Positions 47,895-57,405 are shown, counted from the first letter of the stretch. The stretch: DNA of 64,000 nt from an uncultured Acidobacteriaceae bacterium (GCA_903842065.1 CAIMKZ010000013.1:166004-230003), one strand, 5' to 3'. The notes: generated by a model not told the origin, from the letters alone. Numbers and translations: made by a program.

Positions 47895-49499
47895 TTAGCG
47901 GGAAGCCGGGCAGGAATCTGACCTGTACAAGGCGGCAGCGGGCTGGTCCTTCGCCGAGAACCGCGCTACCGGAGTGAGACCCTCGGGATGCGCCTTGACT
48001 GCCTCTGCCACCGGATCACCCGCAAAAGCCAGCACCAGTCCGGCGTGCGCTGCCGGCGCTTGGACCGCGCGGTCGAACAGACTCAGGTCCGACTCGTTGA
48101 TCGTCTGGCGCAGTGGAATCCCCGTGAAGGCCACTACCTCCGGATACATTGAAGTGTTCATCAGAACCGCCGCATTCGGGCAGCCCGCGAGAGCCGCGCG
48201 CAGCGCTGCCGGAATCTCGCGATCGTAGGGTGCGCGTGCCCGTGCGTTCGTGGTCCCTTCGATGTAAACCAGCGCGCCTCGGCGCAGCAACCCCAGCGCG
48301 TTCAGCGCCACCAGCAGAAACAGAATCGCCGCTACATACCGTGGCAGCCGTGGCTTGAAATCGCGCGCCCCAGCCAGCACATACCGAGCGGCAAAGCCCA
48401 TACCCAGAGACAGCGCGGGAAGCATCTCCATCCCATAGCGCGTGTTGTAAAAATTGTGCGGCCACCAGACCGGCAGAAAGATGGGAATCCAACCGTAGGA
48501 AACCGAGTAGGTGTAAAACGCAACCGGAAACCAGAGCAGCAGCGCAAACGCGAAAGCCCGCCGCCGAGCGGAAAAATATGCGCCGATGGTCGCGAGTGCC
48601 ACGATGGCCAGCGCGAAGTTGCGCCACAGCGCGAAGGCATCCATCTCAAATGTCTTGCCGTAGAACAAAAGCGCTACCCAGGGATTGTGAAAGCCGGGAT
48701 GTGGCGGACCGGAGCCGTGAAAGGTGCGCAGTTCGATGGCCTTGGCGCTGAACGGCCCGCGCAAAAAGAACAGCCAGTCGCCGTAAGCCGCTGAGTTGTA
48801 AACAAACCACGCCAAAGGAGCGGCGACGACGAACACGCTCCATATCCAAAAGGAAAGTGAGCGCAGACGGCCCGCGCGCAGCAGAACCACACCCATCGCC
48901 GTCCAGCCGATCGCCGCCATGATCCAGCCGTCGTAGCGCGTGTAGATGGCCGCGATCATCGCAATAGCGATCACCGCCTCAAAGCGCGCCATCCGCTTCG
49001 CATCGCCTTCAGCAAGCGCATTCCGCCACTCAACCAGCCCGTCCACAATCCAGATCATCTCGCAGACAAACAGCGGCTCGGTCATCGCCGTCGTCTGTAG
49101 ATACAGCAGGTTGGGGTTGAGCGCGAAGAAGGCCAGCGCAACCGCGGCTTCAACCGGAGCCAGCCACCGCCTCGCCAGACGGTATAACCCAATACATGCA
49201 ACCAGCCACGCCAGCGCCGACGGAATCGTTCCCGCCACTCCATTCACCCACCACGAGTAAACCTGCACGAAGGGCATCATCAGCAGGTGCGGCAATGGCA
49301 GCCACACTGAGCCGAGCTCCGTAAAGCGCGGAATGCGGCTGTCGAGAACTCGGCGTGCAATGTGCAGATGGGCGACGGCGTCGCCGTAGTTGAGCTGCGC
49401 GTTGTGAAGGAAGCTCCACGCTATGGCAGCAAGAGAGAGGGCCGCGCACATGAGTGCGACGGCCGCGGTCTCTCTTCGCCGATAGGGTCGATCAGTCAA
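47895..49499 (-). CDS. GT39-type membrane glycosyltransferase (second copy)
   Basis: The 534-residue polytopic protein resembles the first copy at 36286. Its first loop reads NYGDAVAHLHIARRVLDSRI and LGSVWLPLPHLLMMPFVQVY, with the acidic residue where GT39 expects it. About 9-11 membrane segments and a periplasmic C-terminal part (MNTSMYPEVVAFTGIPLRQT) follow. The substrate is unknown. The TTG at 49499 overlaps the pfkB-type gene's stop and no ATG fits better. Confidence 0.8.
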   Translation of the reverse strand: MTDRPYRRRETAAVALMCAALSLAAIAWSFLHNAQLNYGDAVAHLHIARRVLDSRIPRFTELGSVWLPLPHLLMMPFVQVYSWWVNGVAGTIPSALAWLVACIGLYRLARRWLAPVEAAVALAFFALNPNLLYLQTTAMTEPLFVCEMIWIVDGLVEWRNALAEGDAKRMARFEAVIAIAMIAAIYTRYDGWIMAAIGWTAMGVVLLRAGRLRSLSFWIWSVFVVAAPLAWFVYNSAAYGDWLFFLRGPFSAKAIELRTFHGSGPPHPGFHNPWVALLFYGKTFEMDAFALWRNFALAIVALATIGAYFSARRRAFAFALLLWFPVAFYTYSVSYGWIPIFLPVWWPHNFYNTRYGMEMLPALSLGMGFAARYVLAGARDFKPRLPRYVAAILFLLVALNALGLLRRGALVYIEGTTNARARAPYDREIPAALRAALAGCPNAAVLMNTSMYPEVVAFTGIPLRQTINESDLSLFDRAVQAPAAHAGLVLAFAGDPVAEAVKAHPEGLTPVARFSAKDQPAAALYRSDSCPASR

Positions 49500-50439
49500 G
49501 GTGCGTCAACCTGCGGAACTCGTCAAACCGCGCGTCGATCTCCTCGCGCGTGAGCTTTGCAATGCGCTCGGTACCGAAGCGTTCACAGGCAAACGAGCCC
49601 ATGGTGCTGCCGTAGAACATAGCGCGGCGGAAGGCGTCCGCCGTGAGTTCTTTTTGCGATGCCAGGTAGCCGAAGAATCCGCCGGCGAAACTGTCGCCCG
49701 CGCCAGTGGGATCGACTACATTTTCAAGCGGAAGAGCAGGGGCGCGGAAAGTTTTTGGTTCAAGATTTAAACGCCAATTTGCCAGTTCACCAACTGGAGT
49801 ATCGCAATGGAAGAGCGTCGCCCCATATTCGCCGTGCTTCACCACGAGGTGCTTCGGCCCCAGCGCCATCACCGCGCGCGCCGCCTGCACCAGGTTGTCG
49901 TTGCCGGCAATCATGCGAGCCTCGGTGTCGTTGATGAGCAGAATGTCCAGCCCCTTCAGCACCAGTTCGAGCGCGGCGCGATGATCCTTGATCCAGTAGT
50001 TCATCGTGTCGCCGGCCACCAGCTTTACGTCCGGCATTGCGTCGCGCACGCGCTTTTGCAGCACTGGATCGATGTTGGCCAGAAACAGAAACTCGGAGTC
50101 GCGGTAAGCCTCTGGAATCTTCGGCTCAAACGACGCAAAGACATTCAGCTCGGTGTTGTGAGTCTTCGCTTCGTTCAGGTTTTCGAGATAAGACCCCTCC
50201 CAGAAGAAGCTCTTACCAGCCGTGTGCTCGATGCCGCGCGTGTCGATGTTGCGCGCCTTGAAGACCGCCTCCTGCCGGGGGCCAAAGTCCTCGCCTACAA
50301 CGGCAATCACCCGCACATCGGTAAAGAAGCTGGCGGCAAGCGAGAAGTGTGTTGCCGCGCCGCCCAGGCAGCGCTCGCGGCGGCCCGCCGGGGTTTCAAT
50401 GGTGTCGTATGCAACGCTGCCAACTACGGTAATGGCCAT
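49492..50439 (-). CDS. PfkB-family carbohydrate/nucleoside kinase
   Basis: The 315-residue ribokinase-fold kinase has the PfkB signature 2 DPTGAGDSFAGGFFGYL with its catalytic Asp, and an N-terminal substrate loop (GSVAYDTIETPAGRRERCLG GAATHFSLAASFF). GGAGATATTC precedes ATG 50439. It lies downstream of MTA phosphorylase in the same direction, so adenosine or a related nucleoside is a reasonable guess, but the substrate is not certain. Confidence 0.9.
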   Translation of the reverse strand: MAITVVGSVAYDTIETPAGRRERCLGGAATHFSLAASFFTDVRVIAVVGEDFGPRQEAVFKARNIDTRGIEHTAGKSFFWEGSYLENLNEAKTHNTELNVFASFEPKIPEAYRDSEFLFLANIDPVLQKRVRDAMPDVKLVAGDTMNYWIKDHRAALELVLKGLDILLINDTEARMIAGNDNLVQAARAVMALGPKHLVVKHGEYGATLFHCDTPVGELANWRLNLEPKTFRAPALPLENVVDPTGAGDSFAGGFFGYLASQKELTADAFRRAMFYGSTMGSFACERFGTERIAKLTREEIDARFDEFRRLTHLD

Positions 50440-50477
50440 GAATATCTCCAGAGATTACGAAGCTAATGTAGTCTGTC

Positions 50478-50513
50478 TAGCGCCGCTAACTACACGAACA
50501 ACGCTAACTCCGC
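50478..50513. repeat. 9-bp-period repeat array
   Basis: TAGCGCCGC, TAACTACAC, GAACAACGC, TAACTCCGC: four in-phase units of the TAACxxCGC type, between the pfkB-type gene and mtnP. Confidence 0.65.
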
Positions 50514-50520
50514 TTCCAAC

Positions 50521-51387
50521 CTACCAGCCCATGTATTTGCCGAAGAGCAGCTTCAGCTTTTCTTTCGCCGCTGCGGGAATCGTATCCGGCGCAGTCAGCA
50601 CCGCGTACTTCGCCGCCGAAGCACACGCGCACTTGCGCTCCTTCGGCATCGCCGCCATGGCCGCCTTCACAACCTTGGCCGCGTTGTCGGCATTCTTGTG
50701 CAGTACGGCCACAATCTGCTCGATCGTCACCTCGTCGTGGCCCTCGCGCCAGCAGTCGTAGTCGGTCACCATCGCCACCGTCGCGTAGCAGATCTCTGCC
50801 TCGCGGGCCAGCTTGGCCTCCTGCAAGTTCGTCATGCCGATCACGTCCGCGCCCCAGCTGCGATAGAGATTCGACTCTGCTTTGGTCGAGAACTGCGGCC
50901 CTTCCATGCAGACGTATGTTCCGCCCAACTTGCCCACAACGCCTGCCTTCGCGCAGCCCTCGGTGGCGGCCTTCGCAACCGTCGCGCATACCGGATCGCC
51001 AAACGAGATGTGCCCCACAATCCCCTCGCCGAAGAAGGTAGACGTGCGATGGAAGGTGCGGTCGATAAACTGGTCCGGCATCACAAAATCGGTCGGCTTG
51101 TGTTCTTCCTTCAGCGACCCCACGGCCGAAACCGAAAGAATCCGCTCAACGCCCAGCGATTTGAATGCGTAAATATTGGCGCGGAAGTTCAGTTCCGAAG
51201 GCAGGATGCGATGGCCGCGCCCATGCCGCGCCAGAAACGCAACCTTGCGCCCCTCAAGCTCTCCCAGTACAAACGCCTCCGAAGGCTCTCCAAACGGCGT
51301 CTCGATGCGTACTTCGCTCGTGTTCGTGAATCCGGGCATCGAATAAAGCCCGCTGCCGCCAATAATGCCGATCTCTGCCTGTGCCAC
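50521..51387 (-). CDS. mtnP: S-methyl-5'-thioadenosine phosphorylase
   Basis: The 288-residue protein has the purine-phosphorylase-2 landmarks: [55 protein letters not shown] and [20 protein letters not shown]. It splits methylthioadenosine into adenine and methylthioribose-1-phosphate, closing the polyamine by-product salvage. GTG 51387 follows GGGGAGCGGAC. Confidence 0.95.
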   Translation of the reverse strand: MAQAEIGIIGGSGLYSMPGFTNTSEVRIETPFGEPSEAFVLGELEGRKVAFLARHGRGHRILPSELNFRANIYAFKSLGVERILSVSAVGSLKEEHKPTDFVMPDQFIDRTFHRTSTFFGEGIVGHISFGDPVCATVAKAATEGCAKAGVVGKLGGTYVCMEGPQFSTKAESNLYRSWGADVIGMTNLQEAKLAREAEICYATVAMVTDYDCWREGHDEVTIEQIVAVLHKNADNAAKVVKAAMAAMPKERKCACASAAKYAVLTAPDTIPAAAKEKLKLLFGKYMGW

Positions 51388-51420
51388 GTCCGCTCCCCTT
51401 CAAGATATTGAGTCGCCGCG

Positions 51421-51516
51421 AACGAGCTATTAGCCGTTAGCTATTAGCTCCTGAATTGTTGAAAATGCTGCCCTGCCACATAGAAAGCTGAGAGCTAAAA
51501 GCTAATAGCTAAAAGC
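51421..51516. repeat. AGCTATTAG/AGCTAAAAG imperfect inverted repeats
   Basis: On the plus strand AGCTATTAGCCGTTAGCTATTAGCTC (from 51427) is followed about 40 bases later by AGCTGAGAGCTAAAAGCTAATAGCTAAAAGCT. Read backwards the second block is the same unit as the first. The two can pair into a long imperfect hairpin between mtnP and the glutaminyl-cyclase gene. Units have an 8-base period. Confidence 0.6.
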
Positions 51517-52443
51517 TCACTTCGCACCGATCATCTTGATCGTTTCCAGAATCACATCGCCATCAATCGTCAAACTGCGCGCGCTGATCTTGTCCATCGT
51601 GTCCTGCGCCGTGTGGTGATAGCTGTTGTTGGGCCCGTAGTTCAAATCGATAATGTCGATCGAAGGTACGCCACGATTTACAAATGCCAGGTGGTCGTCC
51701 TCGATGGGCATCTCTTCCTGGAAGAAGTACTTGTCGTAGCCGAACTTATGCACGGCCTGCCTGACCATGTTCACCAGCCAGTCCGTCGAACGGCTCTCGC
51801 GCAAGATATCCAGATCCTTGTCGCCGATCATGTCGGTCAGGATGAAGGCCTTGATCTGGCCGAGTGTCCCATCGCGGCCCCAGCGCGCCGCCAGATGACG
51901 GCTGCCGTAGGTCGAGTCCGAGTCCGACCACTGACGGACCGCCTCTTCGCCGTCGAAAAACACCAGCCAAACCGAGTAGCCGTCTAGCTTGTGGTCCTTT
52001 GCCGTCTTGATCTGCTCGCGCAACTTATCGGCGATTCCGAGAAGCAGCCCGGTCGTGGCGCCGCCGTCGTTGGCGCCCACAAAGTTGATGTTCTTCAGCG
52101 GATAGTTGGTCTCGTAGTGCGTGGCCAGCACAATCTCACCGGCCTTGCGCCCCGGGAAGCGCACAATGAAGTTGTTCATCATCATAGCGCCGGCCGGTGT
52201 CGAGGCCAGAAACTTGTCTTCTTCAATCTGGTCGTGCGCAAAGCGCTCGCGCAGAAAATCCTCGGCCCTGGCGTGGCCCTGGCTCGTAGGCCAGCGCGGA
52301 CCGATCGCTACATATTGTCTTGCATACTCAAGCGCCTTCGCGCCGTCGAAGTGCTGCTGGGCGGCGGCACTCTGCGAAACAAGCATCGCAGCGAATGCCA
52401 CCCCCATCGAGAACCGAATCACGGTGCTGGCCGCCAGCCTCAC
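51517..52443 (-). CDS. M28-family glutaminyl-peptide cyclotransferase (animal-type glutaminyl cyclase)
   Basis: The 308-residue secreted zinc enzyme has a Sec signal (residues 1-29, ending QSAAAQ). Its active site follows human glutaminyl cyclase: Asp126 in GANDGG, Glu166/Glu167 in FDGEEA, the DSTYGSRHLAARW loop, Asp204 in LTDMIG, Asp250/His251 in EDDHLAF, and His277 in SYHHTAQDT. Human QC has FDGEEAF..., DSLYGSRHLA, QDDHIPF and WHT. It would form N-terminal pyroglutamate on exported peptides. GTG 52443 overlaps the tatC stop (TAGTG) and AAGGAGACAAC precedes it, so a tatB-tatC-QC operon is expected. Confidence 0.9.
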   Translation of the reverse strand: MRLAASTVIRFSMGVAFAAMLVSQSAAAQQHFDGAKALEYARQYVAIGPRWPTSQGHARAEDFLRERFAHDQIEEDKFLASTPAGAMMMNNFIVRFPGRKAGEIVLATHYETNYPLKNINFVGANDGGATTGLLLGIADKLREQIKTAKDHKLDGYSVWLVFFDGEEAVRQWSDSDSTYGSRHLAARWGRDGTLGQIKAFILTDMIGDKDLDILRESRSTDWLVNMVRQAVHKFGYDKYFFQEEMPIEDDHLAFVNRGVPSIDIIDLNYGPNNSYHHTAQDTMDKISARSLTIDGDVILETIKMIGAK

Positions 52444-53231
52444 TACGTTGTCTCCTTGGCCTTCTTGCGCGAAGGATGCACCCACCACGCCACGCCAATG
52501 CCAATCATGTAAAGCGTGAGCATCGGTACCGCGTAGATGCACATCGTCCAGGGATCGGGGCTGGGGCAGATGACCGCGGCAACAATAAACACCGCCAGAA
52601 TTGCGTAGCGGATGTTCTTCCACAAAAAGCGCGGGCTCACAATGCCGAACAGCGCCAGAAAGAAGATCAGGATCGGCATCTCAAAGCTGATGCCGAGGCC
52701 GAGAATGATCGATAGAAAGAAGCCCGTATACTCTTCGATCGTCACCACCGGGTTGAACTTGTTACCAAAGTCCAGAATCAGAATCTTCAGCGCGCCGGGC
52801 ATCACGTAGAAGTAGCCGAAGGACGCGCCGGTGAGGAACAGTGCAAGCGTCGCCGACATGAAAGGAATGACGAACCGCTTCTCTTTTTGAAAAAGGCCGG
52901 GCGCAATAAACAGCCACACTTGATAAAGGATGAAGGGCGAGGCGATAATCGCGCCGCCGATCAGCGACACCTGAAGATACAGGTTCAGCGGGTCCATCGG
53001 ATGCGTGTAGTTCAGCTTGATGCCCAGCTTGTCCAGCGGATGCTGAACGATTCCATAAAGCTTCTCGTGGAAGACGTAAGCCACTGCGAAGCCGGCAACC
53101 AGATACATCGCCGAGTGCACAATTCGCTTGCGCAACTCCTCAAGATGCTCCATCAGGCTCATGCCCGGCAGATCGGCGCGCTCGCTCATGGCCGCCTTCG
53201 CTTTGCTGATTGCGTCGTCGGTATCAACCAT
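52443..53231 (-). CDS. tatC: Sec-independent protein translocase TatC
   Basis: The 262-residue integral protein has the TatC signature MSLMEHLEELRKRIVHSAMY and six predicted membrane helices, including LFIAPGLFQKEKRFVIPFMS and GFFLSIILGLGISFEMPILI. It docks twin-arginine precursors. Its start overlaps the tatB stop by 8 bases, and its stop overlaps the start of the glutaminyl-cyclase gene. Confidence 0.97.
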   Translation of the reverse strand: MVDTDDAISKAKAAMSERADLPGMSLMEHLEELRKRIVHSAMYLVAGFAVAYVFHEKLYGIVQHPLDKLGIKLNYTHPMDPLNLYLQVSLIGGAIIASPFILYQVWLFIAPGLFQKEKRFVIPFMSATLALFLTGASFGYFYVMPGALKILILDFGNKFNPVVTIEEYTGFFLSIILGLGISFEMPILIFFLALFGIVSPRFLWKNIRYAILAVFIVAAVICPSPDPWTMCIYAVPMLTLYMIGIGVAWWVHPSRKKAKETT

Positions 53232-53748
53232 GTTGTTCCGCGCTCTCCGTTTTGGGTTCGCTGGCTACCACTTCGGCTACAGTGGAGTGCGGCGGTTCGG
53301 CGGCCACCTGCTCACCGCTCGAAGGCGGCTGCACCTGCATGTCGCTCTCGGCCGGAGCGGCTTCGACGTACTCTTCAGCCACTGCGGGCATCTCTGCCTC
53401 GGTAGGCGATTGAGCTGCCTGCGCGGCGCGAAGCTCCGCCGCGGCGTCGATCGCCGTCTGAGCCGCGCTCTGTGCAAGCTCGATGGCCTTGCGCGCCTCT
53501 GTAATTGAAGCCTGCCGTTCCGCCTCATCCTTCTTGCGCCGCTCGGCATCTTCGGCGTTGCGCAGCTCCTGCTCCATCTGGAACTTGAAGTCGTTGGACG
53601 CCTTGCGGAACTCGAACATGATCTTGCCGACTTTGCGCCCGATCTCGGGCAGCCTTCGGGGACCAAACACCACGAGCGCCAGGATCATCAGGATGATCGA
53701 GTCGGCCATGCCGATGCTGGCGGCTTGAACTGGAGGATAAAAGGCCAT
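53224..53748 (-). CDS. tatB: TatA/TatB-family translocase subunit
   Basis: The 174-residue protein has one N-terminal helix, SIILMILALVVFGPRRLPEI with the FGPxxLP hinge, then a long amphipathic helix (NDFKFQMEQELRNAEDAERR) and a Glu/Ala-rich tail. The long tail and the position immediately before tatC suggest TatB over TatA, but the hinge sequence alone does not separate them; it may serve both roles. The start at 53748 is preferred over ATG 53784 (too far upstream); ATG 53709 (MADSII) is an alternative. Confidence 0.88.
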   Translation of the reverse strand: MAFYPPVQAASIGMADSIILMILALVVFGPRRLPEIGRKVGKIMFEFRKASNDFKFQMEQELRNAEDAERRKKDEAERQASITEARKAIELAQSAAQTAIDAAAELRAAQAAQSPTEAEMPAVAEEYVEAAPAESDMQVQPPSSGEQVAAEPPHSTVAEVVASEPKTESAEQHG

Positions 53749-53871
53749 GAAAGAACATGATACCTGCCCACGCATGGCCCTCACAAACCCCCTTGGGACA
53801 CCCAGGACGTTCTCTGGCCCCTCCTTGACGCTTGTTACCCATCCGCTCGCAGTATCCTGTTGAGAACAACT

Positions 53872-55620
53872 ATGCTGAAGCGCATTTCTACAGCTGTTTT
53901 TGCCGTTCTTCTCGCCGCCAGTGGATTTTTAGGTGGCGCGCAGACCGTTCCTCCCTCCTCGGCCTCGTACCTGAGCGAGCAGCCCGTCCGCGCCCGTCAC
54001 GGAATGGTCGTCAGCATCCACCACCTTGCCGCCGATGCCGGAGTGTCGATCCTGAGCCAGGGCGGCAACGCCGTCGATGCCGCAGTTGCCACAGGCTTCG
54101 CGCTCGCCGTCGTCTATCCGGGGGCAGGGAACCTGGGCGGCGGAGGCTTTCTGCTCCTGCGCACCCACGACGGCAAATCAACGTTTATCGACTTCCGCGA
54201 AGCAGCGCCGCTGGCCGCCACGGCCAACATGTACCTCGACGCCACGGGCAACGTCATCCCGGATTCGAGCGTCATCGGCTACCGCTCCATCGCAACGCCC
54301 GGTTCGGTTGCAGGCCTCGTCTACGCAGAAAAGAAGTACGGCAGGCTAGGCCTCAAGCGAGTTACGGCACCCGCCATTCGTCTCGCCCGGCAGGGATTCG
54401 TCCTCACCGAAGAAGAAGCAAAGCTGCTCAGCGACAGGGATCTGGCCCGCTTTCCGGATTCCAAACGCATCTTTCAGCGCGACGGCCAACTCTACAAGAC
54501 GGGCGAGACCTTCCGGCAGCCGGAGCTGGCGCGGACTCTCGAGCGCATCGCTGCCAAACCGGACGATCTCTATCGCGGCGCGATGGCCCGCGAACTGGTC
54601 GACGCGCTCAAATCCGGCGGCTCGCTCATCACCCTAGAAGACCTCGCCCGGTACCGCGTCGTCGAGCGCGCACCCGTCACCGGCACATTCCTCAACTACA
54701 CGGTGCTTAGCGCCCCACCACCGTCCTCGGGCGGAATCATTCTGTTAAGCGCGCTGAACATGCTCGAGGGCTACGACCTCAACAGCCTCGGCGACCGCTC
54801 TCCTCAGTCAATCCATCTCGTCACTGAGGCCTTCCGCCGCGCCTACATGGATCGCGGCGACTACCTCGGCGATCCGGACTTCAACACGATTCCCACCGCA
54901 GCGCTCATCTCAAAGCAATACGCTGCCGCCTGGCGCGCCACTATCGATCCTTACCGCGCGACAACGAGCGCCACACTCGCCCGTCCGCCGAACTTCCTGC
55001 CCCCGCCGCCCGCCAACGCAGGCCAGTACCGCGATCCCGTCAACACCACCCACTACTCGGTGGTCGATAAGGATGGCGACGCCGTAGCCGTCACCACCAC
55101 CCTCAACGATTCCTTCGGCTCCCGCGTTACCGCCGGGCATCTTGGCTTTCTGCTCAACGACGAGATGGACGACTTCGCCGCCAAGCCCGGCACAGCCAAC
55201 CTCTACGGCCTCATCCAGGGACCGGCAAACGCCATCGCTCCCTTGAAGCGCCCCCTGAGCACCATGACGCCGACCATCGTTCTCGAAGACGGCCAACTTC
55301 GCTTCGTGCTCGGCTCACCCGGCGGCTCACGCATCGCCACCACCGTCGCCAATATCTTTCTCTCCGCGGCTGTCGGCGGACTCAACATCCAGCAGGCCGT
55401 CGATGCGCCTCGCTTCCACCATCAATTCCTTCCCGACAAGCTCTCGGTCGAGTCCGGCCTCCCCGCAGCCACTCTCGACGCGCTTCGCGGCATGGGCTAC
55501 ACTCTCGATCAGCGGGATCGCTGGTCGAATGGCGAGTGCATCGAGGTCGATCCAAAGACCGGCGAGTTGCTCGGCGGGCAGGACCACCGCAGCCTCTTCG
55601 GCAAAGCTGCGGGATATTAA
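53872..55620 (+). CDS. ggt: Gamma-glutamyltransferase
   Basis: The 582-residue secreted Ntn-hydrolase has a signal peptide (MLKRISTAVFAVLLAASGFL). The substrate-binding region is SILSQGGNAVDAAVATGFAL with GNLGGGGFLL. The processing Thr is in NTTHYSVVDKDGDAVAVTTT (Thr392), followed by FGSRVTAGHLGFLLNDEMDD. Cleavage before Thr392 makes the two subunits. It hydrolyses glutathione and other gamma-glutamyl compounds. Two further catalytic motifs, LSTMTPTIVLEDGQLRFVLG and GSPGGSRIATTVANI, are intact. Confidence 0.96.
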   Translation: MLKRISTAVFAVLLAASGFLGGAQTVPPSSASYLSEQPVRARHGMVVSIHHLAADAGVSILSQGGNAVDAAVATGFALAVVYPGAGNLGGGGFLLLRTHDGKSTFIDFREAAPLAATANMYLDATGNVIPDSSVIGYRSIATPGSVAGLVYAEKKYGRLGLKRVTAPAIRLARQGFVLTEEEAKLLSDRDLARFPDSKRIFQRDGQLYKTGETFRQPELARTLERIAAKPDDLYRGAMARELVDALKSGGSLITLEDLARYRVVERAPVTGTFLNYTVLSAPPPSSGGIILLSALNMLEGYDLNSLGDRSPQSIHLVTEAFRRAYMDRGDYLGDPDFNTIPTAALISKQYAAAWRATIDPYRATTSATLARPPNFLPPPPANAGQYRDPVNTTHYSVVDKDGDAVAVTTTLNDSFGSRVTAGHLGFLLNDEMDDFAAKPGTANLYGLIQGPANAIAPLKRPLSTMTPTIVLEDGQLRFVLGSPGGSRIATTVANIFLSAAVGGLNIQQAVDAPRFHHQFLPDKLSVESGLPAATLDALRGMGYTLDQRDRWSNGECIEVDPKTGELLGGQDHRSLFGKAAGY

Positions 55621-55656
55621 CATCGGAGCCTGGCTCGCATGGAAAGGAGCAGGCCT

Positions 55657-56202
55657 ATGAAGCTGGCAATCTTTCTCTCCTTCGCAACCGCTCTTGTTGC
55701 TGCCGGCGCAGTTGCGCAATCCAACATGAATTACGGTGTCGCGGGCATGGAGAACGTGAATCCCACCACGTCCGCTCCCCCTGCCATTCCCGCGCCCAAC
55801 GCCTGCCCCGTTGCTCTTCGTGCCGATCATCTCAGCGACGGCGAAATGATCAAAGTGGGTTTCAAGCATCCCAGTGGCCTCGGCCAGGCAATCCATCTCA
55901 CCGTCACCGGTTCCAGCCGGGGAACGGCCACCCAGGCAACAGCTCTTGTTCGTGGATCACGACCCCGCATCCTCTACTCACCTGTCGCGCCAGCCGCCAA
56001 CGCCGACACCATCCGCCGGCAACATGTCCACTTCAAGGCAGGCCCGGATAACAGCGCCGTCGCCGACCTCTGGATCCCCGGCCTCTCCTCCATCGCATCG
56101 GTCGAGCTGGTTTCCATCACCTTTGCCGACGGTTCCACCTGGATGCCCACCGGCAACTTCACATGCAGCACCGCACCTGCCTTATTCATGCCCGTCCATT
56201 AG
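55657..56202 (+). CDS. Secreted protein of unknown function
   Basis: The 181-residue protein starts at ATG 55657 behind AAAGGAGCAGGCCT and has a signal peptide (MKLAIFLSFATALVAAGAVAQ). The mature part has strands such as RADHLSDGEMIKVGFKHPSG, AIHLTVTGSSRGTATQATAL and LSSIASVELVSITFADGSTW MPTG. I recognise no family. It may be exported with ggt, 36 bases upstream. Confidence 0.75.
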   Translation: MKLAIFLSFATALVAAGAVAQSNMNYGVAGMENVNPTTSAPPAIPAPNACPVALRADHLSDGEMIKVGFKHPSGLGQAIHLTVTGSSRGTATQATALVRGSRPRILYSPVAPAANADTIRRQHVHFKAGPDNSAVADLWIPGLSSIASVELVSITFADGSTWMPTGNFTCSTAPALFMPVH

Positions 56203-56292
56203 GCCGCCTGCCGCACTAGAACCTCCCCCGGGATGCGAAAATGCTCTTGATAGAGTTTCAATTCCGCATTCATCAAGAGGTCCCTCCCAATC

Positions 56293-57111
56293 ATGCTCAA
56301 GGTACTTTCCACGCACCTCTTTCAGATGCACCGCCTTCATCCCGGCCTGCTCGACCTCGCCGCGCGCTCTGGCGCAGACGGCGTTGAAATCTACGCCGCA
56401 CGGCCGCACTTCGACTACACTCGCCGCGACGAGATTCTCGAACTGGCCTCCTGGTTCCGCTCCAATCCCCTCGTGCCGTTTTCCATGCACGCACCCATCT
56501 TCCCCGATGGCGAACTGGGCCGCCCCGGCGCGCTCGCGCTCAACGTGCTCAGTCCCGACAAGGCCCAGCGCATCGCCGCCATGGACGAGATCAAGCGCGC
56601 TCTCGACGCCGCCGAGCACATCCCCCTGCGCAACCTCGTCATCCACCTCGGCGACAAGTGGGATACCTACTCGCTTCAGACCCTCGAGTTCGCGCTTACC
56701 GCTACCGAGCACCTCAGCGCCTTCGCCCGCCCCCTCGGAGTGCGCGTGCTGATTGAAAACCTGATGAGCGACTTTACGGCTCCCGAGAACCTGATGCGCG
56801 TACTCACCCTCGGCCATCTCGACAAGATTGGCGTCTGCCTCGACCTTGGCCACGCCCACATGACGATCGGCGTCAAAGAGGCCATCGCCACCTTCGGCAG
56901 CCGCATCACCACCGTCCACGCCCACGACAACCACGGCATAAAGGACGAGCATCTCTGGCCGGGTGAGGGAAGCATCGACTGGCCCGAGACAATGGCCGAG
57001 ATCCATGCCGTGGCCGAGCCTGAAGCCATCATCCTCGAACTTGACCGTAGCCTCTACGACGCCTCCACCGCCGAGGAAAAGATCGCTCAGGCCTTCGACC
57101 GGATAGCGTAA
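56293..57111 (+). CDS. Sugar phosphate isomerase/epimerase-like TIM-barrel protein
   Basis: The 272-residue protein is of the xylose-isomerase-like AP-endonuclease-2 fold: LLDLAARSGADGVEIYAARP, LVIHLGDKWDTYSLQTLEFA, GVRVLIENLMSDFTAPENLM and IGVCLDLGHAHMTIGVKEAI, then ITTVHAHDNHGIKDEHLWPG EGSIDWPETMA. Metal-binding Glu/His/Asp residues of the barrel are preserved. Substrate unknown; inositol or sugar epimerisation is typical. Confidence 0.92.
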   Translation: MLKVLSTHLFQMHRLHPGLLDLAARSGADGVEIYAARPHFDYTRRDEILELASWFRSNPLVPFSMHAPIFPDGELGRPGALALNVLSPDKAQRIAAMDEIKRALDAAEHIPLRNLVIHLGDKWDTYSLQTLEFALTATEHLSAFARPLGVRVLIENLMSDFTAPENLMRVLTLGHLDKIGVCLDLGHAHMTIGVKEAIATFGSRITTVHAHDNHGIKDEHLWPGEGSIDWPETMAEIHAVAEPEAIILELDRSLYDASTAEEKIAQAFDRIA

Positions 57112-57405
57112 AGAAAATTACATCGAAATTTACTGGCGACAGGTCTCTCTCAACCAACCACGACTCTGGGTGCCCCGGGTCTCGATTTTGAGACCTGGGA
57201 AACCACCACACTCAACCCGCCTCTTCTCAACCAACCACAACCCTGGGTGTTGGGAGACATCGACTCTCCGCCCTGCCTTCTCAACCAGCCAACGCTCTCC
57301 CCATTCGCCCCAATCCCTTCCCTCTCCCTATAATGTTGACGGCTTCGCGCGCGGTAAATTTTCGTCGCCCGTTCCGAAGTCCGTTCTCCCAAAAAGGAGG
57401 GATCG
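57112..57405. repeat. Intergenic repeat block: palindrome copy 3 and CTCAACC spacers
   Basis: Copy 3 (57166-57200, CTGGGTGCCCCGGGTCTC-GATTTT-GAGACCTGGGA) is nearly perfect. A decayed copy (CTGGGTGTTGGGAGAC) follows near 57242. Units like TCTCAACCAACCAC flank them at 57149, 57223 and 57279. Further right, TATAAT at 57329-57334 could be a -10 for the esterase gene, with no clear -35. No gene is visible. Confidence 0.8.

Noticed and set aside
57336..57360. TTGACG...TAAATT as a promoter for the esterase gene
   Set aside because: Spacing is only 13 bases; TATAAT at 57329 is a better -10 but also lacks a -35.
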